Assembly: GCA_948099385.1 (NCBI GenBank)
Contig: CANUEZ040000113.1
Span: 5,778,501-5,842,500 of the forward strand
Reading direction: 5' to 3'
Length of the DNA: 64,000 bases
From: Fasciola hepatica
Lineage: Eukaryota; Platyhelminthes; Trematoda; Plagiorchiida; Fasciolidae
A model generated the notes under the pieces. The model worked only from the letters and a program-made list of their open reading frames with translations, did no database searches and was not told where the DNA came from. Position numbers and translations under genes: made by a program. Shown in pieces: positions 1-13,605 of the stretch. Every line of letters begins with the position of its first letter. The stretch's first letter is position 1.

Positions 1-550
1 GTGGTCAAAAAGAAGCTTTCTAGCGGCTTCAAAGAGCAACAGCTCTCGGAGCCCCTTGGTAGACGTGATCGTGGGGTCGTCCGTTGCAAGTACTTGGCTG
101 TTAGGAATATAGTACCTCACAAAATACGTAGGTGCCTTAAGAACCCTGATAGGCGAGGCCTTTTTATCGCAGTTGTAAAATTTACGGAGGAACAAACCAT
201 GGGGGTGGGGAGGAAGAAAGGACGGCACGCAGGGGCAACCTGAGGCTTCTCACAGAGTACTTTGCCCGTGTACGCTGAGTAAGTTGGAAAGGGAAGGCAT
301 CCTGGTGAACCCACGGAGCCGCCAAACACAAAGCTGGGGACCCAGAGCATGGGCATTTTACCAGCAGGCAAGGTGCTACAGCTGCGCCTCTGGCACAAAA
401 GAGTGCGAAAAGCAGCAATTAAGGCTCAAAAGCAGTGTAGAGCTCCGCATGGCATCACTCTGGTTGGGAAGGTCAAGCAAAGTCCAAAGGACTAATACGA
501 CTACTTCCAGTCAAAGACAGCCCTATATGTAGGTTGCTTCTGAGATGGAG
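1..550. other. unassigned sequence
   Basis: An open frame runs from the window edge to 243 on the plus strand, but its translation shows no domain I recognise and other frames are equally open. I see no repeat tail, LTR or RT motif here. It may be the 5' continuation of the decayed retrotransposon that becomes recognisable from about 0.6 kb. Confidence 0.3.
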
Positions 551-552
551 AT

Positions 553-1870
553 GGCAGTCACGATTTAGATACTAGGACTGAGGCCGAAAATCTGCGAGAA
601 CACATTAAGGTGATGCATCGAACCAAACATGGACAGCTCCCTGATTCCGAACCTCTCATTCAACTGCTGACAATGCAGACAGTTTTATCCTCTACTGATG
701 ACCTCAGAAAAGCCCTTGGAGGGCTGAACCTGAACAGGGCCATCGGACCAGATGGCTTTCTCACAGCAGAAGTGGTTCCTATACAAACGTTGCAAGGCGG
801 AAGAGGAAAACCGTCCAGTCAGCCTAATACTAGTGACCCAAAAATTACTGGAAGGGCTGATCAGAACTGAGTGGCTATCTGAATGCGGGGTCATCTTCAA
901 CAGAAAGCATGGATTTGTCAAAGAGGGATCCAAACTAATCAACTTCCTTTCATTCGTGGACGAAGTGACCGCCAGAGTAGATGGAGGATAAAAGGTCGAG
1001 GTCCGGGACTTGGACTTCCAAAACGCCTTTTATTCCGTGAACCATTGACTGTCGCTGCGCAAAAAGACGGCCCTTGGGATCGCACCGCAGGCCCTGAGGT
1101 TGACCCAGGCATACCTTGATCAAGTGAGGTAAAAGCCAAGGGCCGCAGATCCACTACGGTAAGGACCATCCGTGGAATCCCACGGGAATCAGTGTAGGGT
1201 TCGCTTCTGCCAGTAATCCATGTGACTGAACCAATGAAAGTTGCTGAAAACCCAGGTTTCTTGTTTGCAGACGACATACAACCGATAGGCGAAACAGGCA
1301 ACCTCATATTTCTAAGGGAAGCGAAATAGGGTTCACGGCCGAACCCTCAGTGGCCATTGCCATTCAGAGCGCGGAGGTGTAAGCACCTGACCAAAGAAGC
1401 TGATGGGGTTTTAAGATGCCTGCACCGGAGTAGCCCGCAAATGATAACACGGGCCACCTGAAATAGAGTTCCGATAAATAATTGCTTCCAAACACCGGAG
1501 CGATAACTAGCCGCCGTAGCTGGGGCGAAACGAGCGCTCAGCTAATCGCCGTGCCATTTGAATCGCTAGAGGCTCTTTTACCACAACCACACTACAAAAA
1601 CATGATCGAACCACACCCCGAATACTGTGTCCAAGCGTGGGCTCTTTCTCGGGCGCCAGAGGCCGCGCCATTGGAAACTTTTCGGCGTCGATCCAAAAGG
1701 ATGGTAGATGGATTGAGGAACAAGTCATATACTGTAATACCCACGGCGCTGAGCCTATTCCGTCCTGACAGCAAGCTTAGTCCTAACCTTCGTCCTCCCC
1801 GGGTCCCAGATTGAAAAGTAGCAGAAAAGACGCGAACGAAAACCCAGAAGTCAAAGCCTGGTGGCAATTG
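553..1870 (+). pseudogene. decayed CR1-like non-LTR reverse transcriptase
   Basis: Pieces of one reverse transcriptase appear in the right order but in different frames. They are an IGPDG motif (about 742-756), an RPVSLI-type motif (about 811-831), a QHGF-like HGF segment near 908, an LDFQNAF-like segment near 1010, LFADD (1261-1275), and an EYCVQAW segment (about 1618-1640) followed by the KMV..GLRN stretch typical of the thumb region. The order and wording match CR1-clade elements of the Jockey superfamily. Many stops and frameshifts make it long dead. No endonuclease is recognisable upstream and no 3' tail was found. Confidence 0.7.
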
Positions 1871-3429
1871 GCTGACTCTTGCTGGTTCAATAACTTGGAC
1901 CGATCTGTACGTCCGGGGCCCGAGTCCTGTTTTCTGGACTGGCCTTACTTGACAAAAAGAATTGCCCTTGCTCGGTAATCTATTGGTGGTATTTTAGACC
2001 TAAGGATCTGAATAAGAAGAACTGGAGGATCACCAAAGAAATTCAGTCACCGGAAAACTTGCACAGTTGATTCAATGAAACATCAGGTTGGAGCTGATGC
2101 AGCTGGGCTGTCGCTTATCGCCTCACCCCACATAACTCCTTGGGTAAACGGAAACTGGAACCAAAGCTACGAGACTGGTTTGACTAAGAGATGCTTCAGA
2201 AAAAGGCTCAGGGGAGCTACGGTTGACTGTGAGGACTATCCGGGTGAGCAGCTTCCCGGTGCACACTTGACTGGGGTATTATGAGCGTTGCCCGTCGCAT
2301 CCCATCATATGTTACCATATTCCGTAGTCCTCTATTTTTGCACTGCGCTGGACCAATTATGTGCTTCTAGGATCCTTTATTTCTATTATATCCCACTTAA
2401 AACTGCCTTGTATTTCACCTGGGTAGCCCAAGATTTTACAAAGCCGGACTTGAGAAGGAATCACGGTATCCTACCCATCGTCAAGAATTCCCTTCGGGGG
2501 ACAGCAGGGTAAAACGGAAGTTCAAAGTGGCATAAGACATGGCATCTGGAAGCTGTAGCCCCAGGAAAAATGCAGCAAACAATCGGTAGAGTTTTAAACA
2601 TGTATGGGAAGGAAAGCAGGAAAATAGGGTTTGTCCGGTATATGTCGTTTACTGCAAGCATGGGTTTTTTAAAATCGCTCTCAAAGAAGCCAATGGACAA
2701 GATAGCCGTTGAGGTAAGACCCTGGATCTCATAAAAAGAACACTGATAGAATGAGAAAAGCACGATGTTGAATGGAATCAGTCGCTTTTCGAGAAGTGAC
2801 GGGAGACATGAAACAGATAAATGCCCAAACGAAGACCACAAGACAGAGAACTACAAGGTCTTCTTCATCCCAGGCATCCCGGAAGGAACTTTCGACAGAC
2901 CCTACGGCACCTTCCTATTTTGCCACCAGCCAGCAAGGTGAAGTCAAAAAACTTCAGAATGAGGCACGGACTCACATCAGAGCGGTCCGGTGGCTTGAAA
3001 CGTGTCCAGAGGCCTGGGTAGGCAAAGGAAGGTGACAATTTGAAGCTCCGTCCAAACTTTCTGTAAGGCTTCTGAGTGAGGACAACGAGAGTTCCCGCAG
3101 CACGTTGTGGATCTCCTAAGACAAGTAGTCAGCTCAGTGCACGCTTTACTGGAGCCAGTCATGCGGCCAAGAAAGCCGAAGGGTGATGCAAGTGGGAAAC
3201 ATTTTATGCACGAGCCTTTCCAGTAAATTTCGGGAGCCCTCTCTGTAAGGACCCAGAAAATCAGCCTACACTCAGACAGGCTTATTGGAACAGAAAGCAA
3301 CACAGCTATTTACCGTGAGTGCAGCCTCTTAGACGGGGCACGAAGGAAAGCACGCCCAAGTAAGACAGTCGAAAACGAATTCTAGCCCGGGCATAGGAAG
3401 TTCTCGATAGTTCATCTAACTGTCTGACC
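1871..3429. other. no recognised feature
   Basis: Several open frames of 60-126 codons occur on both strands, but none shows a known motif and none is clearly favoured. I see no terminal repeats or microsatellite. It may be untranslated or badly decayed retrotransposon sequence. Confidence 0.3.
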
Positions 3430-6086
3430 GGAAGGTGGGCCCGCTACGGAGTACTCCTTTGAAAACAGTTACGGAGTGGAATCAAGTTCCACTCTGCATT
3501 TTCCCAGCCCATGCTAACGAAAACCCTGATGTCAACGGCACCCATACTATAGCGTCTCCCGAACGTGGAGAAAACAGACCACCCCCAGCAGTTGCAAAAA
3601 AGACAAATATGCACCAAGTTACGATCGGGCGCGGGGGCTATGAAAAGTTCCTATATGGACTCAACCACCCCTCTGTTAGGAAACAAAAAAACTAAAAAAG
3701 AACAGTGGAAACAAAAAAACACCTCGTGGGATCGATTTGATCTCCAAATACCACTGACACCGGGCTGTGAAGGAATTGGGCAATCCTCATCTATGGGTAT
3801 GTCTCCCATCAGCTCAGACCTGATCCTGCGAAAAGGGAAACCCCACATCGCCCCTGTTCGTTCCACAAGCTTTTGATTATCACGCATAAGACTGACTGGG
3901 GTGACAGCTCACTGTGTTTTCCACATACGCTTACCCAACCCCCGCTCCAAGTTTCAACCTCCCAAAACCCTCCCTGAGTGCACCTAGCATGCATGTCGAC
4001 GTCAAATACAATCCCTACCATAGCCCTGACCTTCATCTCACCGACTCAGACAGCTTGTCGACGTACCTTATGAATAACTGCAACCGCGGTGAAGCCCGGA
4101 AAAGGACAAAAGGAGAAAAGAACATAGTAGAAACCGTTCACCTTTTCCACATATACCCCTCCATCTTCCGCCATCTTTCTTAGAAAGCGGCCTTCTCGGT
4201 GTCCTAGCAACCAAACCATGTTTAGGTTTACAATCCTACCTAACAGTAATGAGCCTCTTGCCAGCTACAATCACTACCGCAGCCTTGACTTTTATCCCAC
4301 TGACAAGGGTATCATGTGGGGGCAGCAGATGACCAACACCTGCTTCACCTAAGTCTACAAAAAATGGACATGGAGAACCGTTCATATTTTCCGTTCCCTA
4401 CTTACTATCTCTCCTCACTTTTATAACAAAAATGATATTCATGCAACCACCACGTCATGAGATTTCTCTGCTTACATTTCAGTTTATTCTCAGTAGGCAG
4501 GCTCTACCGAGTAGGAGCACAGACGAACTCACTCCCACGTTTCTGTGCATGATAACAATTTTCTCTAACGCATCACCACCGATGCCCTAGTGGTTCTTTC
4601 TGCAACGTAATTTAATTGCTCTTCAGTAACTTCTAATTGCGTGCAAACCATTTATTCTTTGAAAAGCAGAAGCAACAGCCCACCCGGTTTAAGCTCTAGC
4701 TAGCCTGTAGTAGTACTTATCAACCCCCTGCAACCCTATGCCACTTAAACTCTTGAACCAAAACCCAGATCAGAGTAAGAAATGTGCCACTGACAGTCCA
4801 CATAAACCCAACCAGTTCATTAATAATTGTCGCCATTTATTATCATAAATCACAGCCGGAACCACGTCCAGACTGCTAACATCGTTTGTTTCAGGTTTGT
4901 CGTCGCCCACTCCCGGGCTCCACTTTCGGTGACCAAGGTCCACAATTTGACCCGTACCGACAGAGACCTAAATGGAATTTTTTTATACCAAATGGGATTG
5001 CAGTCGAGCCACACGACCTAAAACACTGCCAACTGCTTACCAGTGGATTGATAGGCTTCTTCTGACGCAACACCTCCACTACTGATGCCACTGTTGGAGT
5101 CTTCCCGAATAACAGCTCACAAGCTACATTCTGCTGATTGATTGACACGTTCCTTACACTGCCTGATGAACCATGCCCACGGGATGCTGCACATCACTTT
5201 GGTCTCTTGAGAAACAATCCAATAATAGAGCCAGAATAAGCAACACAGAAAATTTTACTCAATAAATTTCGATATGTCATCCGAACGCGAGTCCACTTAT
5301 CCCCCTTATCCGTGGCTCCCAATGATGACGTTGAATATCACCGAGAATCAATAAGTCAATATATTTTTGTCAGCTTAACAAAGCAGTAAGTCGTCAGCCT
5401 ACGCGGAGGTTTTTCACTCAGTTTTCTCTCGCAATATTTTGTTTTTCTTTCGATCGGTATCCGGCTTGAAATTGACTCTTCACTGATTCAAAACCTTGCA
5501 TTTGCACTCCTTTTTTTCTGAATGATACTGCCTATTGATCTTGAACCGAAACTCACTTTTTATATGGATTGCTGTTTCCTCCACATTCATCAACGTCTCC
5601 TTGTCCACTTTCACACAGTTTGTTCATGTCTCCCCGTTTCATGACACTCTGCGTTAATTGAAACCGGGAATATCCGTCATTCCGGGCCAACATCCTCTTC
5701 ATAGAGGGCCGTTCTCTTCATATTCACCAAAGTTCACGAGTGTACTCCTATTCACTTCTTTCATTTCTCCATGTTCATAACTTATTCCATTCATAGAACC
5801 CCAATAGGCCCCCGTTATCCACAGCTTGCATCACTTTGTTTTATAACGCATCCTTAGCGCCATACTTTCACGACATATTTTACATTTCCACAGGCCACCA
5901 CCAATTAACTCGGGTTCGAAAACAAACCATATTAGACGAGCAAACCGTTATCGTTTCGGTCGATTCAAACTACCTCTAGCTATATTGTTTTGCTTCTGAC
6001 GTTTTTGACTCGCTTTCTTGAAATTCGTGTATAGTTCATTGTTTTGATTACCGCTGTACACCATAATCATGCGCTTGCGTGTGCTT

Positions 6087-6102
6087 CTCTACCATGGTCG
6101 AG
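6087..6102 (+). other. 3'-terminal hairpin of non-LTR element
   Basis: CTCTACCATGGTCGAG can fold as a seven-position stem with one mismatch around an AT loop. It sits ten bases before the ATT repeat. Equivalent hairpins stand at 45501, 47570 (reverse), 29771 and 56198. In other LINEs a 3' stem-loop is recognised by the element's own RT, and a similar role is inferred here. Confidence 0.55.
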
Positions 6103-6111
6103 AAATATACC

Positions 6112-6128
6112 ATTATTATTATTATTAT
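6112..6128 (+). repeat. (ATT)n 3' tail microsatellite
   Basis: About five and a half ATT units directly follow AAATATACC. This marks the 3' end of the non-LTR element on its left. Confidence 0.75.
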
Positions 6129-7170
6129 CAAGTTACCCGGAGAGACATCTATGGGGGGCTTTATTCAGTTCCACGGTCCCTCCGACATCCAACCGTCAAT
6201 TTAGGTGCTAGAAATCGGGAGCTCCACTCGGGCTTACTGCTCGAGTGCAGGAGCTCCAGCGGTACAAGCTGTTCAGTAAAGTGGAAGAGCCTATCGATAC
6301 TCTATGGTAAAGTCTGCGGTGAAGGCGGAGGAGAGAGAAACCTCGAGCTGAGGCTAATGAGGTAGGTTGTATTATTCTTCGCGAAAAACTTCTGAACAGT
6401 AAAGTTGACATTGCAGCGCTATGCCCATCGAGGTTACTCGAGCTATAGGCTAAAAGTAGAAGGTGGTGCAGTAGGCAGTGTACCATGGCTAGTCGCTCAA
6501 CACCTACAGCAAACTCAGTGAGCCCATTTGATGCACCCAGGATCCAGGGGGCTTCTGCCAGTCACTTTGGGGGACAGAAACATTCTCCCAATCTGAGCCC
6601 GCCGCAACACCTCAGCACCCACGGGAGACAGCTTAAGCTTCGCAAACTACTTACTACAATCCGCTGGGTCGGGCTGTCGTGTTTTAAAAGTCAGGGAATA
6701 AATACCCCAGAGGTAAACCGGGAAAGCGCTGTCAACCTCATGCCACAGCTCCACTAATGCTATCCACAAAGGGGCACTTTTCCAGCAAGTTCGCCAGCCT
6801 GCGCGCTGGATGTTTTCACAACGGAGTACCATTTCACTGTGCGGAACCTAAGGATCACTGCACTGCTTTGTGAAAGTGGCCGTGTTATGTTACGGCTCGT
6901 TTAAACAGTGGGCTTCAAGAATCCACCTTACAAATGGGGGAGAAACTTCAGGCAGGTAGATTTATCCAGGTTGGTAATGAGGGCTCAGTTGTTTTCATTT
7001 GTAATTGTCTATCCGGCCATGTCGATGGCATACAGAGCTACATAAAGCGATCTCGTTTCTTTGGATGACGGATTCGCCTCACTTTAAGGGGGGTTGCGAC
7101 TTGAGGGCAGTGCTTCATAGTGGGAGGGTTCGGTGATCGAAGCTCACGAGAAGCTTCAGGCCCGGAAACG
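6129..7170. other. no recognised feature
   Basis: Short open frames exist (for example 6485-6757) but carry no motif I can name. Given the RT remains that follow, this may be upstream sequence of the same decayed CR1-like element. Confidence 0.25.
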
Positions 7171-7179
7171 CCTCCAGGA

Positions 7180-7680
7180 AAATCAAGGTGGTACCAGATG
7201 CTGACAGTGCATGGAAGCACAAAACAAGGTGGATAAAATATGAGAGAGGTAGAAATCGGGTTTGGGTTGACCCTCGGAAAAAAGTCAAAACTTCGCCTCA
7301 GGCAAGTTTTACACACTTGCAGCCCGAGAGGACATTGAGGGAACGCCTCTCCCTCCCAAGGTTGAACGGAACTCTTACAGGAAGACTCAGAGGTTCATGT
7401 CAACGAGTTCTTGAAACTATCGGCTCGAAGTGCCGCCTCAGCCAGAGAGGCTAATATAGGTCTCAGTCAAATCCGAAGGACAATTGAGGCTGGAATTCTT
7501 CGAACTGTTATACCAGTAAACGGAGCCCTCGCCCGGCCCCACCCACAACACACTCTGCAGGCTTGGGTTCCCTTGGTATTCGGGAGGCCTCAGGCTCTAG
7601 ATACCTCACAAAGGACGTTACAAAGAACCATCCCAGTTCTCCAAACTATACCTCGTACAGGGCAACTGGCAATTTAAAGA
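7180..7680 (+). pseudogene. fossil CR1-like RT C-terminus
   Basis: The frame 7411-7677 reads a series matching the region after the RT catalytic core of CR1 elements: an ARPHPQHTLQAW segment (the usual form is VRPHLEYAVQAW), then a stretch equivalent to the leucine-rich QRR motif. The preceding frame to about 7454 is compatible with the thumb region in a different frame. No YADD or GPDG motif survives nearby, so this is a short, old remnant. Confidence 0.5.
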
Positions 7681-10480
7681 TCTTTATCACCTGGTTGAAC
7701 AGAAATGGGAGGGGATTTTGATGAGGCCTTCGAACAGCCAGAAGAGGTGTCCGTGACTAAAGAGCTCACCTCTGAAGTCGACGAGAACACTTCCTGATGG
7801 AAAATAGCCCAAATCTGGGGAAGCCCAGAGTACTGTGAGGTGCTCGTGCTAATCTTCACTTTAGAATGGGCACTGCATGGAATTGACTTCAAGAAAAGTT
7901 AGTATTCACGCGCTCTGTCAGACAGTTCAGGGCTAATCCAGACAAAGATGGACCTTCTTTGTTCCCTTTCTTTTTCAAAGCCGACATCTGTCTCCTATCA
8001 TCGAGACCCGTTCCAGTTCCACTTGTACACCTCAAGTCCTCTTACTTGCCATCCTATTACTTTTGCTGTTCGACATATTCTTTCGTTCCTTCAGTTTCCC
8101 CCTCCTGCTTCCAGTATTATTCACTCCTGTTAGTTTCATGGGTCAGACGCTATTCTGCTCGCCTAAGCCCTTTTTGCTTACGTTGTGTTCTAACTTTCAG
8201 CCTGTACACATTCTGATTCCTGCTTTTCCGGAAGCGTACTTTATTTTACTTTCGGAAGCTGAATTCATCAACCCGAAGTGCCAGGATGGTCCTTTCTTAG
8301 TCCAAGCACGGTGAGATACTGAGACTGTCCTGCGCAAGAACGTGAACTCTCGTTGGCCGATCCTCGAGTCCCGTGCAACAACCTGACCTGACCTGCCCTG
8401 ACACTTTATACGAAAACCATTCGTACGCCTCACCAGCCTTGATGAGTCCTTCAGCTAGAGCTTTCCAAACTGTAAGAACCCATAATCAGAGTCAAATGCA
8501 GTATCCATGATCAGCAGCGTAAGTTCTCTGTTTCTAGCGTTATCTCTTTGTTTTACTCGTACACTCCATCCACAGTACTCTTTCTCGTGGGGCACCAGTA
8601 GTTCCACGCGGAACTCGCGGCTCGGAAGCATCACGGAATTGTCGGCGAACTTTCATAGACGGAGTTCTTTCCGCTACAAAAGGATACACGGAAAGCCACA
8701 AAATCATTCTCTGCTGCATTGTCCAGATGTGTATCCTCTGGCTCATAGCTAAAACCAGAGGCACGGTACTGTCAAACCTTTTGTCCCGAACCCTTTTCCA
8801 CCGTCCCACGGTCCCATTATTCACCGAACCACCTTCCATTTCACCAGATATTATACATCGCTGACAATCAGGAGCTGTCGAAAAAACATTTACCGCGGTG
8901 ATGCTCCATAGATTACCTATACAAAATCAGTGTGTGCTTTTACCTTTAAATTTCAAGGCGTCAGATTTTATGGCCTCCTCCTGTGTGTACTCCTCCACTT
9001 GTTCTTCCGGGACAAAGTACACTGGCCGTACCACCGGACACTTACCCAAATGCTTCCGTGAACACTGCTCAGCCTAATCAAAAACTGGAGCGATGAAAGT
9101 AATCACGAGCGTTGTGTTCATACACTGAGCAGTTTAACCACCCGGTGAATGTGACTAAAGCGCTCCGGCCAATTTACGAGGTTCAAAACGGGCTACCAAG
9201 GCTGGTAAAGTGCACTGTTCTAGCCGCAGAGAAAGTGGTACACATTCGTCTTCACAACCCACTGTTGTGAGCCCAAAAGTGGTTAGTGCAGACAGTAAGG
9301 CTTCCATGGCTCACCCCTCACCCACGAACAAGCCACAGATCCGTTGATTACACTAACGACGCTGCAGACCCCCGCCCCCGGTCCAGAGACGAATCTAGGA
9401 TCCGCATGCGGGATTTGGTCTACTCTGCCCCAATAAATTTTGATTTACCACCCAGTCTTGATTTCTGCTCTGTTCATTTAACATAGTTCACATAAAAAGT
9501 GATGTGATGGCATAGTACGATTCACTGAAAACGAGCCTTTTCACCGTATGCAGATGTCAAGGTGGGCACAGAATCCCCCGAAATATCAGCTCAGGCCCCG
9601 TATCAAAGTTTCAGTACAAGAATTCAAAACACAGTAAACTGCAGCCATTCCCATAAGCACAATGCCTCCTCTCTTTCCGTCCGATTTTCCAGGCCATCCT
9701 TTAGGTCTAGGATATCCCGTGGTATGTACCACAAGATAGGCACATACTTTCCTTGGCTTTTACGAAGGTTTCAGCATTCATCAAATAAAATACTCTGCTA
9801 AAGGCCCTGTCATGCAGCTGAGAAAAACCACGCAGTCATCTGCAGCCCTGGACAGTGACCTCCACCTCCGAGACAACGTTCTATCTTTGTTACCACATAT
9901 ACTCAGTGTTCGTTGACTGTGTGCAGCCCGTTGCTTTTCACCCTTTTGCAAACTGGTGTTTTGGTGAACGTGAGCCAAATCAATTGACCCTCGCCCCGGC
10001 GTAATTTGTCAGCCCCCGAAGTTAGATTTTCATGTGAATCGCTTTTAATGATGCTTCCTGGGTCACTATGGGGGACTTCCCAGCAATCGTTGTTCCTAAC
10101 CACGAGGGCGCCCATCAAAAAGAAGACAAACATCAAAAACAGGTTCTGGCATTGGAAAGTGGGAGAGAACCTGCAGTTTCGGTCCTCCGATCACTCCTGT
10201 CTTTTCACGTGACCCAAGTCTTCGAGTGGTAGTATTGCTACCAAACTGTCTGAGTGGCAGGCCTACCTTCACCGCGGCCCTTCACATACTGTCCGCGTTT
10301 TGGTCGGTGGGTGGGAGCTGTACTTGCCCACTTAAAGCGCCCCCGCCCTATCCGACGACCAGATATCAGGCACTGGTAAAATTAAAGACACAAACGTCCA
10401 AAGGGCAGGGGCAAGACTTGAGACACCACCTGCCGGACCTAAATAGAGTTGTTGCCTGACAGCTACCTGTTCGAAGCAGG
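7681..10480. other. unassigned; partly pyrimidine-rich
   Basis: From about 7.93 to 8.25 kb the plus strand is C/T-rich like the 3' UTRs of the non-LTR families elsewhere in the window. From 8.25 to 10.48 kb I see no motif, repeat tail or LTR. Open frames here look incidental, because pyrimidine-rich sequence rarely contains stop codons. Confidence 0.3.
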
Positions 10481-10489
10481 CCCCAAGCC

Positions 10490-11515
10490 TGCCTATCACA
10501 TTCATTGAAAGAAGACCGTAAGGATATCATTTCCTGTTAAAACTTCAGCCCTATCCCAAATCCTCATCCCTCATTGTTCGTGAACCGGTCCAAATACCGA
10601 CTCTGTCCCTCACAGCAGCACGCTAACGAAGACACCATACGACAAAACAGCCGTAGGAACCGTGGTGATAAATTCGCCACATCCACATATAGCCTTCCGA
10701 TTACCGGCACTAACCCTATCCGGGCCTAGTCTATTCCTAAGTTTACCTTTATCTGTATGAGACGTTTTACGTGTGCACCGTTAGTGATGCCCTTTTTGAT
10801 CATAATTAGTATTCAGCCCTCCCATTCTATCATCTTTGCTACGCCAATTGCATTTTAGTTCAAACACCAACTATCATGTCAGCTTCTCATGCAACACTGC
10901 TCCTCTGCAGCTTATCAGTACATTAGGCTCTACCAGATTTCATTCACCCTAAATCAAACCCGCACCTTCGATTCGCTTCGCTTTGAAAAGACTAACTGTC
11001 ATTTATGATCACCTCCTCAAGCGACGTAACTTGCCTCATGTTCATAAATATTTAACGTCTTATTTTGCAAGCTGTGTGCTTCCACTTTTGAGTTAACTCG
11101 TTTTTCCATTTAGACACTATCCTTCACTTTTCTGGTAAGTAAACCTCTTCAGTTCAAATTCTTCTCATTGTTTCGAATAAACTCTGGAGCCTTCTGAAAT
11201 TTCTCCTCATTTATTCAATCGGGTTCCATCCAAAGCAATTTCTCAGATCCTCCATGATTTTCCAGTCTTTTTCATATTTTTTAACTGACTTTCATCTGTG
11301 TTTCAACAATTGAACAATTTTTTCTAGGATCCTGGCGATCTGCCTGTGTAATCTTGAAGTCTACTGCCGCTGGAAAAGCACCTATTTTTAAATTCAAACT
11401 TTCATTGCTGCTTTACACATTCTTGTGAACATCACTAATTACCCTATCGAGGCTTGCTCGCACCATTTTGCCATGCGATCAAGAAAGCCCCGTGTTTCGC
11501 CGAAATAAGTTGTTC
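10490..11515 (+). mobile_element. probable decayed non-LTR 3' UTR
   Basis: This AT/C-rich stretch resembles the family-C 3' UTRs in composition. It finishes at 11494-11515 with TTTCGCCGAAATAAGTTGTT, which resembles the CCGAAATAAACCATTATT end found at 56.2 kb and 29.8 kb. The TTA repeat itself is lost or mutated. The assignment rests on the terminal motif and is tentative. Confidence 0.35.
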
Positions 11516-12030
11516 GCTAAACCCTCACTAACTAGATCAGATTTGTTTTCCCGAGTATAGAAGTGAAAAAGCGAGCCTTTTGCGAATTACAAAGAAGGAC
11601 CGTGGGCAGTGGTTGGTCAAACGTGCAAAATTACAGCTGAAGTAAATCAGTGGTTAGGTTTAACCAAAAGGACCGATAACTCATGAGAAGGGTTCATTCC
11701 TCCCAGAGAAAACGGCATAGTCACTGACGATCAGAGTAGAACAGACGCTCTGGGATAATACTCAAATTGTATGCACAAAGTAGAAGGTGGGGCACTAGTC
11801 AAAATGAAGCCAATGCATATCTTTCGCTGGAGTTATAGGAGATAAGTCTATCACGGGAATTCGCGCATCGATCAGTGAATTCAGATAATGTCTACCAAAG
11901 TATCGTTGGCACTTATGTAGATATCATAGCTTAACCAGTATACAAGCCGAAAAGATTCATGTCGGGCGGGAAGAAACTGCTTTGGAAGTGAAAAGAGCGG
12001 TGGTCGTTGAAATACGTAAGAGTCAACCTT
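11516..12030. other. no recognised feature
   Basis: No motif, repeat or long frame. It directly precedes RT sequence and could be its decayed upstream part. Confidence 0.25.
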
Positions 12031-13605
12031 GATCGGCTTTAGTTAACCATAGGCCGGTAAGCCCAACGAGCTTCCCATGTAAAGATCCGCAGGCTGTTAC
12101 TGGAGCGGTCGACGCCACCGCAGCCAGGCGTGGATTCCTAAAGAAGACTCTTCATGACCAATCTCTTGCGCCCCCTAAAAGAATTGACTCGACAACTGGA
12201 TGAAGGCGAACAAGTCGAATGGTGATACCTTGACTTTAGCAAGGCGTTTGGTTTCGTTAATCGTCTTCTTTTTCCCGGCAAGATGAAGACGTTCGGTGTA
12301 GGTAGGTCAGTACATAGGTGGCTGACAGATTTCCTTTCCTGGAGGATGTTCTCCAACAAAATGGTGGGCAGGTGCTTCAGTTTGGTGAACGTAAGCAGTG
12401 GCGTACCTCAAGGATCCGTCCTAGGTCACAACTCTTTTGTTATTCATTATTTAACATCCGCTCTCGTATAACCTATTTTCATTTTCGCGGATGACATGAA
12501 AGTTGTAGGATCTGAGGATAGGAGCGATCTAGACAGGGATATAGGAACCATCCTGGACTAGGCATACAATTGGAACACCACTGAGCGCCGGAAAAGGCTA
12601 TTTGTTGTCAAGAACAACAGAAAGCCTAACTGTCGCTCATGACCAGGGGCTGTTCACCATGGAAGCAGTTAGTGAGGCCCAAGACCTCGGGGTCATCGTG
12701 AACAGCGATTTCAAATGGTCAGACCAGTGCAATGCTTCTGCACAAAAGATTTGTGGTGAATTCTTCAGATCGAGGTCATTGTTTTTGTTCCAGAAGCCGG
12801 TAATTTTCATAACCATTTACATGGCTATAGTACAACCTCACTTAAAAGGTACCGGGTGTGAAGAACAAATACTGAAAACCCTTCCAAATATTCAACGTGC
12901 TTTGTGAATTTGACTATATTTAACTTTTCCTTGAAAAGCCCGCTCATATACTACACTATTTCACGTTTGTTTATCCACGTGAGACATTTGAATTTGGCCT
13001 TGAACCGTTTCTGACTACCGTGCTTGAGCCACGGGGCTTTGGGCCCTTGGGTTTTTTCTGTGAAGTCTATTTGGCCACATACTTGAGGTTTGTATATATT
13101 TGTTTCTTTTGTGAATTTCAATTTGATACCACAGAAACTACGAATAAATCTTGTCCTGGTTTTGGGATTCGTTTGAATTGGCTACGCGTTGCTCGATTTG
13201 CGAGAATTGACTTAGACCGAGAAGTCCTGGTCACCGTTCCACAAAGAAACGCCGCCTGCTTGGAGGAAGTTCAAGGGCTCGCGACGCAAATGGTTTAAAG
13301 GCAGAGGGATAAGATGTATGAACAGAGACTCCGTTTACCCGAGCTTGAAAAGAGGACTTCGAGATTTTACTAGAGACGTTCAATACGCTGGAAGGTTTTC
13401 TCGTCTCATAGGACCAGGTAGTCTACTCCAAATAGCCTCACACTCACGAGCAAGGGGACACGAAAGGCCGGCGAAGGTTCAAGCTAGGCTGACAACCAGA
13501 TCGCACTTCTTCAGCAGCAGGGTAGTAAACGATTGGAACAGTCTGTCTGGTGGAATGGTAGACCTGCAGGCCGCTAGTCCTTCAAGAGGGCCCTAGATCC
13601 TAACT
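12031..13605 (+). pseudogene. decayed CR1-clade reverse transcriptase
   Basis: RT blocks are found in order: a TNLLRPLKELTRQLDEGEQV stretch (about 12160-12220), YLDFSKAF (about 12226-12249), SGVPQGSVLG (about 12397-12426), FADDMK (about 12486-12503), DLGVIVNSDFKWSDQ near 12690, and the distal LEEVQ..AT..V, YEQRLRLPELEKR and FFSSRVVNDWNSL motifs between 13260 and 13560. These are diagnostic of the CR1 clade. Several stops (for instance after EQVEW) and at least two frame changes kill it. A stretch from about 12.91 to 13.20 kb does not align with RT and is probably a small insertion. The 3' end is near 13.6 kb and I see no repeat tail. Confidence 0.75.

Larger units (their letters stand above)
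3430..6128 (+). mobile_element. 5'-truncated non-LTR 3' region with TTA tail
   Basis: The stretch from about 3.46 to 4.35 kb aligns by eye with about 43.27-44.05 kb in the same orientation; shared blocks include TCCCATCAGC and AAAGCGGC. The last 230 bases align with 45.33-45.53 kb. Both end in a run of TTA/ATT units, so this is the untranslated 3' end of a non-LTR element related to the tail of family-B copy B1. It is pyrimidine-biased and contains no RT motif. The exact 5' truncation point is unclear, and 4.4-5.9 kb is only weakly alignable. Confidence 0.6.
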
